Origin: Rhodocollybia butyracea
Lineage: Eukaryota; Basidiomycota; Agaricomycetes; Agaricales; Omphalotaceae
Reading direction: 5' to 3'
DNA: 64,000 nucleotides
Assembly (NCBI GenBank): GCA_015501585.1
Contig: JADNRY010000050.1
Location: 124,001 to 188,000, forward strand
A program made the position numbers and the translations under genes. The notes beneath the pieces were generated by a model. The model was not told the DNA's origin, made no database searches, and saw only the letters and a program-made list of their open reading frames with translations. The first letter of the stretch is position 1. Each line of letters starts with the position of its first letter. Below are positions 11,501-24,205 of this stretch, piece by piece.

Positions 11501-12742
11501 TTAATTCAAGTACGATTTGTATGCAGCCTTCCAGGCTTCCTTGGCTTTCAACTCAATAACGTCCTAACAGATACTCAGCAGTTGGAAAAACGAGAGGAGT
11601 GCAATACATACTCCGTGGCACGGTATTATCCTTGTGAAATCCCAGCTGGTAACGGTGTTTACATCGCGCTTCATTGCTCTATGGATGGCAGAGATTAGGT
11701 GAAGAGGGTGAAAATCGAATAGGACTTTACTTCGTATCTTCGTCCATCGAGGCAGTAAACCTGGAGTGAAACCAAGAGAATGGCCCGAAGTTTCCTACAA
11801 GGTTTCCCACGAGGGGAATGCGTCCCGAAGAGGTAGATTTGGAGTACTAGTGGAAGTCGTATCAATATCGATGATCGAGTATTATGGGACAAACTTGTTC
11901 CGTCGGCGGAAGATTGAAAAGCAGATCAGCTTGGATCATAGTCTTCGATGAAGGATGGAAGAATGCAACGTCCTTATTCTTGAATCCAGAAAAATAGCTG
12001 GTGAGAGTCAATCAAGAATCTGCAATGAATATTCTTGTTCAATACATACCAATGCTGGACCTGAAATAGATGAGATCCGTAAGCTCTGAAGATCCGGCAA
12101 GATTGAGCAGGTACTGTACATCTTCTTCGAATCCGTATTTAGTGCCCTCTGGATCCGAACCCCAAACTACGCCCGGGATAAACATATAGTATCATAAGTC
12201 ACTTCAAGCTCACTTCCATCGAACTTCAACGCCTTGTCTTCGATTCGCTCTATAGCGGCCTTTGGTGCGATAACTTTGGCTTCGGGATATGCCTTCTTGA
12301 AATCGCCTGTGTCTTGGTTAACCTTTTTCAACGAAAAAAAAGGTCAAACTTGCTGAGAAACATGTGATGAACAGCGTCCGCGCCGATGATATACCTAGGT
12401 CATACTAGAGTCGGAAATAAAATGCGAAATTGAAGTTAGAGCTCACTTTACAGGCCCAAGTTCTTCAAGCTTCGCCTTGGTATCAGTATCTAACGGTGTT
12501 GAAGCCAGAAGCCAGAGACCGCCATTTTGAAGCTTTACCGCAGTTGAGCGTCCCCCAACTGGAATTCCGTAACGACCGAATGGACTAGAGAACAGTTGTG
12601 GGCAAGCTCAAGAGCAAGTAGTGAGATCTATGAGACTTACCGAGAAAAGATCCACACATCCTTAGCGACCTGCAGGAAGCCTCAGCATTCAGGAGATAAG
12701 CAAAAATCCCCGACTGACTTCTCGAATAACAGTTTCTGACAT
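11501..12742 (-). CDS. DUF4336 family protein, paralogue 1
   Basis: DUF4336 proteins resemble metallo-beta-lactamase-type hydrolases, but their substrates are unknown. The start MSETVIRE is followed by VAKDVWIFSRPFGRYGIPVG, then GRSTAVKL, LASTPL and VKYIIGADAVHHMFL, which carries the His pair. Next come DFKKAYPEAKVIAPKA, WGSDPEGTKYGFEEDVQ, FHPSSKTMIQADLLFNLPPT and a C-terminal IIPCHG joined over an intron to DVIELKAKEAWKAAYKSYLN. About eight short introns are needed and all keep the frame. The one after MFLS uses a GC donor (at 12353). It lies directly downstream of HIR1 on the same strand, 164 bases away. A paralogue with the same intron positions sits at 29944-31273. Confidence 0.8.
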
Positions 12743-12905
12743 CTTGGACGAAAGTGAACTAATGGGTGAGTCGAACTCGAACGTTAACGTTAACGACCGC
12801 TACCAGGTCGACATAGTGACGTAACAGTGTCGCGTGGCACGTGATAATCATGCCGCTTACAGTAATTTAACAATATTACGAGGCGTATATACTGAGAAGT
12901 AAAGC
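12743..12905. promoter_or_regulatory. Short promoter interval with CACGTG and GTTAAC repeats
   Basis: This 163-base gap is the only upstream space for the minus-strand DUF4336 gene, apart from the HIR1 3' end. It contains CACGTGATAA at about 12838, an E-box of the kind bound by bHLH factors, and the palindromic CGTTAACGTTAACG at about 12782. A regulatory role is inferred from position only. Confidence 0.35.
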
Positions 12906-15900
12906 TTACGACTCCTCAGAAACCACCTTCTTCAAAAGATCCTGCCATTCTAGCCCCAACTTCTGGAGCGTCCTGCTTTTGACTGTAGAACTTATGAATG
13001 GAAGGACGACCGAATGACTATGTGCGCTTACCAAATTGACCCAACACATCCTTCAAAAGATCTCGCTTGACCAGTCCTAAAACGGTCGGTGACCAGCTGT
13101 TATTTTTCTCTTCCGCAGGACGCCTAGGCTCACATCAGCTCAAGGATCGGAGTACGACATAGGAAGAAAAAACACACCAATATATGGGTCCATAAAGCTC
13201 TTTAATAAGTTCTTCTGCCTTGGCTCTGAAACCTTCATCCGCAATCTTCTTTGCATATAGCGTCAAGTACTGCTTATACTCGGCAGGACTGTCAAGCAAT
13301 CTCGCCGCGTGGAGTCGAGTTTCTAAATGACCTAAGGTCATTGCAGAGGTCCACCACTCGGGTCGAGGAGTTTCGGCAGCACGCTCGTTCGGAGTAACAT
13401 TGATACGGCTCTCGACAAACGCGACGATGCCTCGATTGGAAGATTGGGGACGTTGTCGTCCTTGCCACACATCCGACCCTTCGGACCACCAGCGATCGCT
13501 GATCTTGACCCAGGAAAACAGAGATGTGTCGTAGGAGTATACCGTTCCGTTTGAGCAGTTGATGATTGGGGTACCATTTGGCCGCACTGAGACGGACTCA
13601 ATCGTATCATTCGGGGATGACATTAGAGGCGCAACGGAGACTGGAGGGAAGAATGCAGTATTCTTAGCTACTTGCCTAGAATTTGGTCATTAGTGAAGAA
13701 GCGACGACGACGAAGATAGACGCATACCAACAATACATTAAACCGGCTTGCGTTATCAACAACAAACAGTTTTTGGATCCATTCATTACTGAACAGGGGG
13801 AGCCCAGATTCAAAGTGGCCATTAACCTATCAGAAACGAGTGAGTAACCGAAACGACCACAGTTGAAATTATCATACCTCCTCCCTGAAGGCGAATATAC
13901 ATTGAGGGAGCCATCCAGCATAGCAGCCGCACAAAAATATGCGGTTGCATGTACTGCTATAACAGGCGACGGGATATAGTCTAGCCACAGCGTCTGCTTC
14001 CCCTTGAAAAGATGTACCGAAGTTGGACCTACATCGAATGGTCAACAAAAACAATTAGTTACGAACCTAAGTGAGCCTACCTCCATCTTCGGGATTTAGA
14101 CCTTCAAATACATGACCGCCCTCGATGTCCTCAGTGATTCTGGTTAGAGTCACAGGGACAGGCAAATCGAGGCCAGATGAACTGCTAGCATGACTTCTCC
14201 AACCTGATCCACCGTCTTGGATCTCCTTGACTGGAACCAATTCTCTCTGACGGTCGCCACCCAAGGTCCTGTAGACTGGACGTGAATCGTCTTCTTGCTT
14301 CGAGCTGAACGAGTCAGTAGGGCCCATCAAAACATCGTGGGTTTTCCAGTCCGAATGAGTGTCGAACGGCTGCTCGTCCGGAGTAGGGAAAAAGGAAGCG
14401 TTACCAAGAGGAGATGTAGGCTTGGAGCCACTCATCCTCACGTCTGGGTCTGGTAAGAACGACGCGCGCTTGCCGTTGAACGGTGAAGGTGCTCCGGCAG
14501 ATGGTACGGAAGTCGTCGTGGTCAGCCCCATTCGCTTCCGCTTGTTGTTCCTCTTGGCCACTAGCACGTTCACGACCTCGCCACCGATAGTTGTAGTATC
14601 GAACGTCTGGGATTGGGGCTGGGGTTGGGACGATGCTGCACTGCGTGTAGGGTGAGAATAGCCCTCTGGAAGCGGGGGCAGAGTGAAGCCGAATTTGGAA
14701 AGATATTGCTCTTGTACGGAATGCGGTGCTATGCCTTCTAGTTCGTCTTGTTCAAAGGCAAATACAGCGATGGTCCCATCCGATGACGCGGCATATAGCG
14801 TCATGCCATCCCACGACCTCGACTCGGGATTAATATTGTGAAGAGTAAGAGCATAAGGTCGCTCACCAGCTGAGATCCATTATTTGACGGTCAAAGACCT
14901 CCTTTGCAACAATGAGTGGCCGAGCAGATTTCGTTTGCCATACAGAAATGGACCGATCATCGGCACCTAGGGCAACGACCGAACAGATGTTTGAGGTGGC
15001 TACGGGCGAGGCAGGGTTGCGTAAGAAGATGTGTGGATTATAGGCCTGTACAGTTAAGTCAACGAAAAGAGCAGATCAATGCAGGGGGTAAACTTACTGC
15101 AACTTCCACCGTATTTTCGTGTCCAACTAAGCTGATATCAGAGGTCCATGTCCCACGAGTGATGACCGCTGCAATGAAAACGAAACCTTTGTTGTTGGTA
15201 GCATTTGACGCAGTTATGTGTGCGCCATCTGGTGACCAACTGGTATATAGGCGTCAGCTTGATAACGAGAGGCTAATGATGGAGTTCAGTACCTAAGCCG
15301 ACGAAAGAAGGTGCTTCCGGGAGAGTCTTCGAACGGTTTTTTGACCTCTGCTTCGAGAGACCAATCACTAGTGCGCCAGATTTTGACAGACCTGTCATCG
15401 GACTGAGTAGCGAGAAATTCTCCGACTGGATCCCAACATACACCCTTGACGAAACCTTGGTGTTGGTCCAACTTGTGGAGACGCTCTGCAAGACATTCTT
15501 GAGTTGACACCAGAGAATAAGATAGAAAATATACCGAGAGTGAATCCACACCATATTAATACTTTGGAATCCAAACCCACGGAAGCAAGGTATCTGTCCT
15601 GTGGAGCCCAAGCAACGTCGGTAACATCTAAGAGAATTTCAAAATCCACAACAGAACCGGACAGAATTCACTTACCACTTTCGTGGCCAGGTAGTCGTTT
15701 CATGGGCTTCCAGCCTTCTACATTAACTTCGTCAGATCCCCAGACCTTTCCTTTCGCGTTTCTGGTGCAAATGAGTTGAAACTTTCGGCTCTTGATCACA
15801 GAAACTTACGGGTCCAAATCCCAAATCATAACAATTTCATCATCGCTTCCGCTTGCCAACCAACGCCCAGAATGAGCCCATCGAACAGTCAACACGGGAC

Positions 15901-16132
15901 CTGTGTGCATTGTGAGGGTACATAGCGATTTTGGAGGTTTGTTGCTTTCCTCCGATGCGGGATTTAAGATGGGCTTAGTGCTCCAGATTCTGACTTTGGC
16001 GTCCAGACCTCCTGTGGCAATTCGCGAGCCATCTGGATGAACGTGTACTGAGAAAATAGAGAGCCTTTTCGTGGAGTCGGATTTCGCAGACGAGTCTTTG
16101 TGAGCGACCCAAGCTGGTTTGGTGAAGTGCAT
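12906..16132 (-). CDS. HIR1: HIRA/HIR1 histone H3-H4 chaperone complex subunit
   Basis: The WD40 subunit of the HIR complex, which deposits H3-H4 independently of replication and represses histone genes. The start MHFTKPAWVAHKDSS matches the family's usual opening. WD repeats are clear: FSVHVHPDGSRIATGGLDAK, VRIWSTKP, VRWAHSGRWLASGSDDEIVM, VAWAPQDRYLASVGLDSKVL, VCWDPVGEFLATQSDDRSVK, VVALGADDRSISVWQTKSAR and LYAASSDGTIAVFAFEQ. A disordered Ser/Pro-rich linker follows, around 14100-14700. The C-terminal Hira domain includes PEWWTSAMTLGHLETRLHAA, ends GLEWQDLLKKVVSEES, and stops at 12906. Introns are short and in frame. It is divergent from the MFS gene at 16574, with 440 bases between. Confidence 0.9.
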
Positions 16133-16573
16133 GATGAAGGTTTGGGCGTCTATGTAACTATCATTTCAGGCGCTTATTGATCAGTTTGTTATCTCGCACA
16201 GAAGGATATATATACTCGAAACCTCCTGGACCGCATACCTCTGTATATTCATTCTTTTCAAGCATGAACGTTTATACTAGGACCGAGAGCATTTCAGGTA
16301 CCAGGGCTCTAGTATCGCGTCTTCTCACTAGCAGTTACGCCATTTTATGGCTCGACGACCTCATGCTGCCATGTATGCCTATCTTGTATATATTGCATAC
16401 ACCGTTGGCTAATTATTGGGGATCTCATATCCCCGGGACATATAATTCCTGAAATCACAAGATTCAATCAACGAAGAGCTAGAGATTATGGCGCAACTTG
16501 AGCTTATACTGGTTGGGAAACTCTCGTCTCTTATAATGCCAGTCAGATTGAACCCGAGCTCTGAACTTACGCT
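16133..16573. promoter_or_regulatory. Bidirectional promoter region HIR1 / MFS
   Basis: A 441-base space between two divergently transcribed genes. TA-rich stretches such as GGATATATATACTC (about 16204) face the HIR1 side and CATATAATTCC (about 16438) the MFS side. Specific factor sites were not identified. Confidence 0.35.
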
Positions 16574-19258
16574 ATGTTATCCTCTGACACTAAGACGGAT
16601 ACTGCTTCTATCGAGAAACTTCCTCTAGAAAGCTCACCAATGGACAGCGACGAGTTTCTCAAGACCGAATCAACCATTGGTATTGAGCTTGTTGAGGAAG
16701 ACGAACCCACATTCAAACTATCCTCATGGCTTTTCTCTCATAAATCTCGCTTCAATCAGGTTGATGAAGATGCTGTTGCCACTCGCAGGTCTGTCTTCGA
16801 TAACCCTGACCTAGCTCCACTGTACTGGCCAAAGAAGGACTACGAAAATATACATAGATTCGACCCAACAGCTCGGTGGACCCGCAGAGAGGAAAGGGTC
16901 TGTTGGTTCTACCTACGCTTCACCGACGAATGTTTATCCTAATTGAATTGTACCAGGCTCTCGTGTGGAAGATTGACTGGAAAGTCATGCTGTGGGCAAC
17001 AATTAGTTTCTCTGCCCTCAACATAGATAGAGGCAATCTCACAAAAGCGAATTCAGACAACTTTCTACCCGCATTGCACCTTACCACAGATGGTGATCGC
17101 TTTCTTGGGCATGCAATCGTTATGCTAACTCTTCGTACGCTTCAGACTTCAACTGGGGCAATAGCATCTTCCGGCTGGCCTTTCTATGTGCTGAACTTCC
17201 CTCTCAGCTGGTATCCAAACGAGTGTGTTATTTAACGTATCGCAAAGTCAATTGAAACACTGAACATATCGCCCCTAGATTGGACCGGACAGATGGATTC
17301 CGATGCAGATAGTGTTATGGTCCATCGTTTCTGCGAGCCAGTTTTGGCTCACAGGGAGAACTTCGTTCTTTCTCACCAGAGCGCTTCTTGGGTAAGTACC
17401 ATTTGCGAATAAGGCTCTATCGTACATTCAACGGATTTAACTTTGCAGTGTCCTACAGGGCGGGTAAGTCGTCTCACAAAATTCGGGAAGCGCTGCTAAG
17501 AACTTCGCTTGAAAGGTTCATTCCAGATCTCATACTGTATCTATCATGTGAGTGGATTCCATTCATCACCTTCTGCATGCTCATTACTCGTATGCCCTAG
17601 ACTTTTACACCAAGACTGAACTTCCCTTCCGCCTCGCCTTATTCTGGATATCATCGAATTTTTGCAACATCATTAGTAGCTTTATAGCTTTCGGAGTACT
17701 TCATATGGATGGTGTACTGGGAAAGGCCGGTTGGAGGTGCGCTGCTGAACTTCCATCATCGAAACAAACCGACGAATAATTTTTTTTTTTGATGTTGCAG
17801 ATGGCTCTTTTTAATCGAGTACGTTTGCCCCCTCTAAAATATTTCAGTACAAACTAATATTCCATTACAAAGAGGTTTGATCACTCTAGTCATCGGAATC
17901 GTAACATTCTTCCGCATGCCTCCGTCGCCCACTCAAACTCGGACATGGTTCCGACCAAATGGGTGGTTCACACCCAGAGAGGAAACCATCATTGTTACTC
18001 GCATATTACGCGATGACCCAACCAAGGTACTCAATTTCTCGACACCACTGTATCTGGCGTAGATGTTTCTTCACCTAGGGCGATATGCACAACCGCGAAG
18101 GACTATCCATAAAGCGTCTCTGGACTGCCGTTTGTGATTACGATTTATGGCCACTGTATATCGTGTGAGAATCGCTCTCTTCCTGTTCTAATCGATTCAT
18201 TTCTTAACCAACATAGAGGAGTCATGTTTGGTATCCCCAGCAGCCCACCCAATACCTACCTCACTCTCTCGTTACGGAACTTGGGGTAATTTCTACTCCA
18301 TCCCTTACGTATCCTAGCTCACTCTGACTTTTTCCAGATTCAGCACCCTTAACACTACGCTTTTGACAATCCCTTCGACTGTAGCAGGAATGATCACAAT
18401 GGCTGCCATCACGATGGTCTCTGAGATTCTGAATGAACGCACATTTGTAGCTATGGCTCAAGATTTATGGACCCTTCCGTTCTTGGTGGCTATATACTGT
18501 CTACCAGAGAATCCGAACCAGTGGATATATTTCGTTAGTAAAGTCTTTGATGTCTAGTGCTCACCAAGGTACTTATCGACTTGTTTTTTCCGCAGGGCCT
18601 GGCGACTGCCCTTCTTTCTTATCCGTGAGTTTGTTCGTTTTTACTTTACTATGAATCTGCCGAAGATTCATCGACTTTAAGTTATACACATCCTATCCAG
18701 GTGAACATGTTCTACCCAGTGCATCCTCACGCGACCACTCGAACTGAACTTTTCTCTGTAGGTCGGCTGGTGCTCACGGAACGCTGGCGCAGTAGCAGGC
18801 AGGACGGTCAACGCATCATTGTACAATATGTTCGTGCAATTAACGGCGGTAGTATCAGCGCAAATATATCAAGACAGTGATGCTCCTCGCTGTCAGTGCA
18901 TTCCTAGTTTCCCTGCAAGTTACTCACTCTCGAATTGGGTTTTAGACCGCCGAGGGAACCGTGCCCTCATTATCATCTGTTGCTTGAATGTCGCGGTAAT
19001 CTATCCTTGCACCAAGGTATATTACATATGGCGAAATCGACAGAGGAATCGTATCTGGAACGCAATGACTATAGAGGTATGATAACGCGTGCAGCATAAT
19101 TACATACGCCCTACTGACTTGATTTTTTTCAGGAGCAGAAAGAATACTTGAAAACCACTAAGGATTTGGGAAACAGGTAGATCTCTCATACGCGAACTGC
19201 AATAACTTTTTTTTGTTGACAATAATCCAGGCGTTTGGATTTTAGATTTGCTCATTAG
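16574..19258 (+). CDS. MFS transporter, anion:cation symporter (Dal5-like) family
   Basis: A 12-helix transporter of the fungal allantoate/nicotinate/pantothenate permease group. The N-terminus is long, acidic and cytosolic ([20 protein letters not shown]). Helix 1 carries the group's [19 protein letters not shown]. Then come [58 protein letters not shown] and [12 protein letters not shown], all family-typical. The second half continues with [16 protein letters not shown] [55 protein letters not shown] and the end [17 protein letters not shown]. At least ten short introns are required and the frame is kept at each junction I tested. The substrate is likely a small organic anion or vitamin; that is inferred from family only. 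Confidence 0.85.
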
Positions 19259-19758
19259 CTCCGCGCGTTCAAGACGTACCGGAGTTTCCTTTTCGTTTCA
19301 TGTATTCTGTGTTCTGTGTACTATCTACATATCAGTAACTTTGAGTCCCCTTCATCTGCCAGATACTTTTACTGCTTGCGATGACATCTAGCAACTTGTG
19401 TGGTCAACGATCGGTTTTGCTTTCACACTTGTCGCATGAGCTGCGCATGGTTTGACGTGTATTGAAGCTGGGGTTACGGATTAATGGAACATTGGTGCAT
19501 GGGTGGAATGAATGTTTCCTGGAAAGCCTAATCTGAAATCCCCGATAGATACATGATATATTACTAGAATGCATGAGGTCTCGAAACTGTTTCGAAGATG
19601 CGTTTTCAATCCTGGTACAACGAGGGGTACTTAAACCGAGGATAAGCCATCGTAGAGCAGCGTGCGCTTTTCTAAACTTATCGAATTCTAAACATTGGTG
19701 CCAGTTCTACATGAATGTTGTGCAAATTATTACATTCTGGTTCGCGCTTGAACTGCAT
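19259..19758. other. Intergenic region, convergent 3' flanks
   Basis: About 500 bases lie between the 3' ends of the MFS and glutathione transferase genes. No gene, repeat or RNA is recognised in it. Confidence 0.4.
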
Positions 19759-20760
19759 CTACTTGGTTCGCTCGTCGCCTCGTCTTAAAGCCTGCATTGA
19801 GTTGGTAAGTATAGCACATTAGCTCGTACTCGGAAGCTCACCACTTGGTATGCAGGTCTAAAGAACGCGAAACGGTGTCATCCCCCGAGCATGAGCAACT
19901 AACACAAAGGAGGAAACTCACCTGGCATGAATCTTCTCCACATACTTCACTATCGAGGGATACGTCTCAGCTGTTGCTATCTTGTCTGTAACCAATCCGC
20001 CTAATCCCCTGAGCATCGCATAATCTGCGGCAGTTGGTCTGTCAGACCCACGGGCAAACCATGGGTTCTTACTGAGATGTTCCTCAACCTTGCAGAGAAG
20101 TCAGCGGGCTGTTAGTTCATCGAGACTGACGCAACTCGCCATTTTACAGTTTCTAGGAAAATCTGGATCGATATACAATTCGCGGTAGAAACCGAAAACG
20201 TAGCGGAAGAGTGGCCGGAGATACCATGGCGCGCGGTTTGTCAAGCGGGAGAGTCTCTGGTTATTGATAATCAGAGGTACAAGCGTCGATTCGGCGTAGT
20301 GCGTGTCTAATGGATTTACTGGTGAGTACGATACCCATCTTTGGAAGATCTCTATCTCACAGTACAGATCATCCAGGGCTGCTTCTGGACTTGTGGTTTG
20401 CTTAGGACCATATTTCTGCAGAAGATACGCTTCAACGATAGGTATTTTGGTTACCGTTCAGCGGCATTTGTCTCCAAGACTCACTTATTATCGCTGCACT
20501 TTCTCCCAGAACCACGCCTTCCTCTGTGTCATCTACTACTGGGGCTTTGCCGAGCGGATGTACCTTTAGAAGCGACGGGGGTGCCTTGTGATTTGGCATT
20601 CGTTCGTATGCAACAACTTCATAGGGCACGCCCAACTCTTCCTACGAGGATCGGAAGTTAGCGGGCAATGTCAGTGAAAGCTTTTTTACTCAAATGGTCT
20701 TACCAGCAGCCAAAGAACGCGTTGCGAGCGTCCATAAGCAAGGTGGTGTACCACGATCAT
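19759..20760 (-). CDS. Glutathione S-transferase
   Basis: A cytosolic GST: glutathione conjugation or peroxide/thiol metabolism. The first exon gives MIVVHHLAYGRSQRVLWLL, the thioredoxin-fold opening with a Ser-Gln-Arg site (the usual Ser catalytic region). The second gives EELGVPYEVVAYERMPNHKA, HPLGKAPVVDD and LGESAAII, which is the glutathione-binding ES motif. The C-terminal helical domain follows: IEIFQRWVSYSPVNPLDTHY, RAPWYLRPLFRYVFGFYREL, and VEEHLSKNPWFARGSDRPTA joining ADYAMLRG. The end is KYVEKIHARPAYQVALRRGD followed by ERTK, if two short 3' introns are spliced. If they are not, an in-frame TGA right after KIHAR would end the protein about 13 residues earlier. The spliced form matches the family's usual RPAY ending. 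Confidence 0.85.
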
Positions 20761-21809
20761 CTTGGTTTGAATGAGAATGGGGTCGTGTTTTATATGCACT
20801 TGCAAATCACGGTTATGTGCAGTTCCCGGACTCGGAGAGAGTCAAAAAAAGTCTCTGTAATATCGGCGATGGGTTTACAAACTACCGAACTATATAGACC
20901 TTTGAGTAGATTCTTCAGCTGGTCCAAGTCGCGAATCATAATAAACATGAATCACATGAATGTTGGGAGACGCCAGGCCAGCGCTAATTGGTTTCTATCT
21001 TCGTTCAGTGTTCATTTACCTCTGGAATTGTCGCCTGCTGACGATTTGCAGAAGGAGCGACGCGTAATATTTATATAACGCAAGATCCTCTGCAAATCCC
21101 TGCAAATTCTCTGCCGTTCTTGAACTTTTTGAATATTCATTTATCGTTGAGTCAACTACTAAACGTCTTGGAGCCGACGATGTCACGATGATGACCATGG
21201 AGAAGGGGACGAACAAATGGATGAAGGAAGAAGAGGCAGGAGGCTGAAAAAGCTGAAACAAGGATAAACTACGTGCGTTGTCAATGCTAGTCCTCGCGCT
21301 TTGTCCAGTACAGATAATATCAATGGCATGTATCTACGCGTCCACCGCAGTCATTTCAAACCATAAACTTCTCGAACATCGAGTTATTTCAATGCGAAGA
21401 CACAAGCTCTACATTTGGTCTTCAACTTGAGGAAACTCGAAGCCGTCCTAATTATGGCCATGCCTGGATGACCGAAAGATGAGATGAATATTGGACTGGG
21501 CCCAGTAGAGATATACCTTGGTGTTGTCCAAGGTATTAGGTCCACGCATTCGGCTCCAAGTCTCAAGAATTCGTGTCTTGGCGTATGGCTATGGCATTCG
21601 CGACGAGTTGGGCATTGGGATCACTATTCTTCACTATCCCGCTTCTTTCTCTACCGCAGTTAGAATCGCAATTGGAAGCGAGTAGGCTAGGCTAGGGGAC
21701 ATTCAATAGGCGATAAATATCTTGACACAGCCGAAGGGATCATTGCGCCGACTAGTCGCGGCAACGAGAATATCGGACTCCACTAGTACCAGTAGCAGGT
21801 ATTGTGATC
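20761..21809. other. Intergenic region between GST and DUF6533 gene 3
   Basis: This is the shared upstream space of two divergent genes. A stretch at about 21180-21300 (GGATGAAGGAAGAAGAGGCA and following) is a copy of a dispersed repeat that also occurs near 24065 and 26560. No gene is supported here. Confidence 0.4.
21180..21300 (+). repeat. Dispersed repeat S, copy 1
   Basis: Contains GGATGAAGGAAGAAGAGGCA, GGAGGCTGAAAAAGCTGAAA and CTAGTCCTCGCGCTTTG. These align with the copies near 24075-24205 and 26560-26690. The level of divergence suggests old copies. In the second copy the repeat lies immediately 5' of the MYND-like gene, so it may be a relic of that gene family's promoter. Confidence 0.55.
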
Positions 21810-23468
21810 ATGCCAGCGCTCGAGTCTTTCACCATGTCAGACCCATCCAGTGAATCCATCGCTGAAGAAATTATCAACCTTCAATTCTTCAGGTATGTTG
21901 GGCCAGCGACCGAACCTCTGCACAAAAAGTCCTCATGTTGCTCATAGTTTGTTCAGTAATTACGTGGCTGTATCTGCCTACGGTAAGATTATCCGACCCG
22001 CTTAAAGAGCGGACAAATGGCTCATGCTTTGAACCACAGTTTTATGGTTCTACGACTTCTTCCTCACACTCCCCGCCGAAAGTCGATCGATATGGTCTAG
22101 TCGACTAACCGGCACTTCTATATTATTTATTCTCAGTCGATATAGCTTCCTGCTATTCGCAGCTATAGGTCTAGCCATCTTCCTCCCAGGAAAAATGACC
22201 GATACAAGGTTTATTTGCTCATTATTTGCTTGCGGGCCAGCTTGACTGTCAACATCGTGTTCAGTTGTAGGACTCTCAGTTTTACAGGCACTATCATTTA
22301 CAGGACTTCAGATGCAGCGACGAAATGTACGTTATCTCTCTTTCTGATCATTCTGGACTGATATTTGTTTGCTGTAGTACTTTCAATCTTAAGAGTCTAC
22401 GCGCTCTTCGGCCAGAAGCGATTACTACTTTTTCTGCTTTGCCCATTCATCATTACAGATACTGTCGGTGCTATTCTGGTACGGCCTTTGTGTATTCGAT
22501 GCGCGTTTGGAACACTACACTCAAATTTGGTGGTCTATGTTAGAAGCAGTTCTCACTTACGGTAACTACGAGCCAAGGAACATTGGTTGAGCCATTCACG
22601 CGATGTTCCATCACTGGGTCGGTCCACAAGTTCCAAATGTCAGTATATCCACCATTTCTTCCTGTCTAGATCTATCTGGTACTTATGCAAACTGCTCTAT
22701 CTTTGCAACACCAGCTGTAAGTCTTGATTTACTGGCTAGCATATTCCAAGCCGACCGACTTGTACCTAGCTCTTATTGTTTCTCCTCTCCTCCAATTGGC
22801 TTTTGACAGTATCATCTTCATCTTGACTTTGTTCAAAACGGCTCGCCACATTATGCAATCCCGAAAGTCTGGGATGCGTAGCATTGCCGAGGTCATCCTG
22901 CATGACGGTCAGTGAAACCGTTCACTGGCAGACTGGTTATTGATGTGCATTTATGTATAGGCACTCTATACTTCTTGTAAGTCACTTATAATCTATAATC
23001 GCAGCTTCAATTACAGCCTTACCTATGTTCACAAGCACCATTTTCGTAATCACAACGTTCCAAGCTGCTTTTGCACTGGTGAATCCCGCTTGACTTTGCA
23101 TGTGGTGTTCCGTCTAACCTCCAAAATCTAGGACTCCGTCTTTTCAGGTGGTGCAGTAGGTTGTCCTCCTGTATATTTCTGAGGGTCTAGGGATGACAGT
23201 TTGAATCACATAGATATCGAACACAGGGGAGCAAATTACAATCACCTTCACCTCTTTTCTCGGCGTGTACGTTTCATGCTTCATCTTTCAACTCAATCTT
23301 AATAACAATTCTTATCCCAGCCTTTCAAATCTTCTGATAAATCGCTTTGTTCTAAATCTCCGTGCTTTCTCTAATCGGACCATCCCCACACACATGTTCG
23401 GCACTACTGAGAGCCGATTTATTGGCAACATGGGAGCTCTGCTAGATTTTGATCAATGGACAAAGTAG
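21810..23468 (+). CDS. DUF6533 seven-helix membrane protein, gene 3
   Basis: A third DUF6533 family member, clearly diverged from the tandem pair. MPALESFTMSDPSSESIAEE opens it, with a second possible ATG at 21834. Exons then give NYVAVSAYVLWFYDFFLTLP, the family block SIWSSRLTGTSILFILSRYS, then LSILRVYALFGQKRLLLFLL with the arginine-helix turn. Next come SWLAYSKPTDLYLALIVSPL, FDSIIFILTLFKTARHIMQS and SGMRSIAEVILHDGTLYF, all typical of the C-terminal half. The tail NRFVLNLRAFSNRTIPTHMF ends at 23468. Splicing around 22490-22730 and 22980-23030 is uncertain. The function is unknown. It is divergent from the GST gene. Confidence 0.72.
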
Positions 23469-24197
23469 ATGACGTTGAAAATGAAGTCGAGCATGGGGGT
23501 GGGGATGAACAGTGGCAGATTGCAGACAGAGTGGCGGACCCATCAATTACGCTGGTACCTGTGGTGAGGTCATAGTATCTGGCTCTAGTCTGTGAGCTGA
23601 CGGCTTCTGGTACTACAGATATATGATGATAATAATGGGTGGGGGAGTCCAGTTCACTTTGTGCCTATGCAGAGAGAACCTGGTCCTAGTCGGTTACTTT
23701 CCTGATGAAGCCAATGAGTGCCGAATGAGTGCGAAACTCGGTATCTCGGTATCCATTTGGGCTCAAACACTCTGTTAATATTCTACTCCTCTTACTGCTT
23801 GCATTTCTGCACCCAATATTGTTGGTCTCCATCTAAATTTAGTTAGATTCTGCTAGTCCGAGTCACGAATCACAGGACTGAGCTAATGGCGTGGTATATT
23901 GATGATCTTCGTTCACTGCTGTCTTTCCTGAAGGCCATAGACCCATCGCGCACCAAACCTTAACTATTTCATCTTTCGAACACAACCTCCGAAATCGTCG
24001 CTTGTTACAGGAAACCGTACTAACCCAAAACCCCCAACTCCAAAGGACTTCCAAACTGTAAAGGTGCCAGAGAATGATGAGAAACAGACGAAATAAATGG
24101 AAGAAGGAAGAGGGGGCGGGAGGCAGAAAAAGCTGAAGAGATAATAAACTCTGTGCATCGTTGAGCTGTCGGAGCTAGTTCTCGCGTCCTATCTGCT
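23469..24197. other. Intergenic region rich in diverged repeats
   Basis: Holds one copy of repeat R (about 23590-23860) and one of repeat S (about 24065-24205), both found again after the MYND-like pseudogene. No gene is supported. Confidence 0.45.
23590..23860 (+). repeat. Dispersed repeat R, copy 1
   Basis: Contains TCTGGTACTACAGATAT, GGGAGTCCAGTTCACTTT, CTCTTACTGCTTGCATTTCT and TTGGTCTCCATC in the same order as 26700-26845. The two copies lie on either side of the MYND-like pseudogene in direct orientation. Confidence 0.6.
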
Positions 24198-24205
24198 TTG
24201 TTTGT
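24065..24205 (+). repeat. Dispersed repeat S, copy 2
   Basis: Aligns with 21180-21300 and 26545-26690 through GGAAGAAGGAAGAGGGGG, AGGCAGAAAAAGCTGAAGA and CTAGTTCTCGCGTCCTATCT. It sits directly upstream of the MYND-like gene remnant. Confidence 0.55.
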
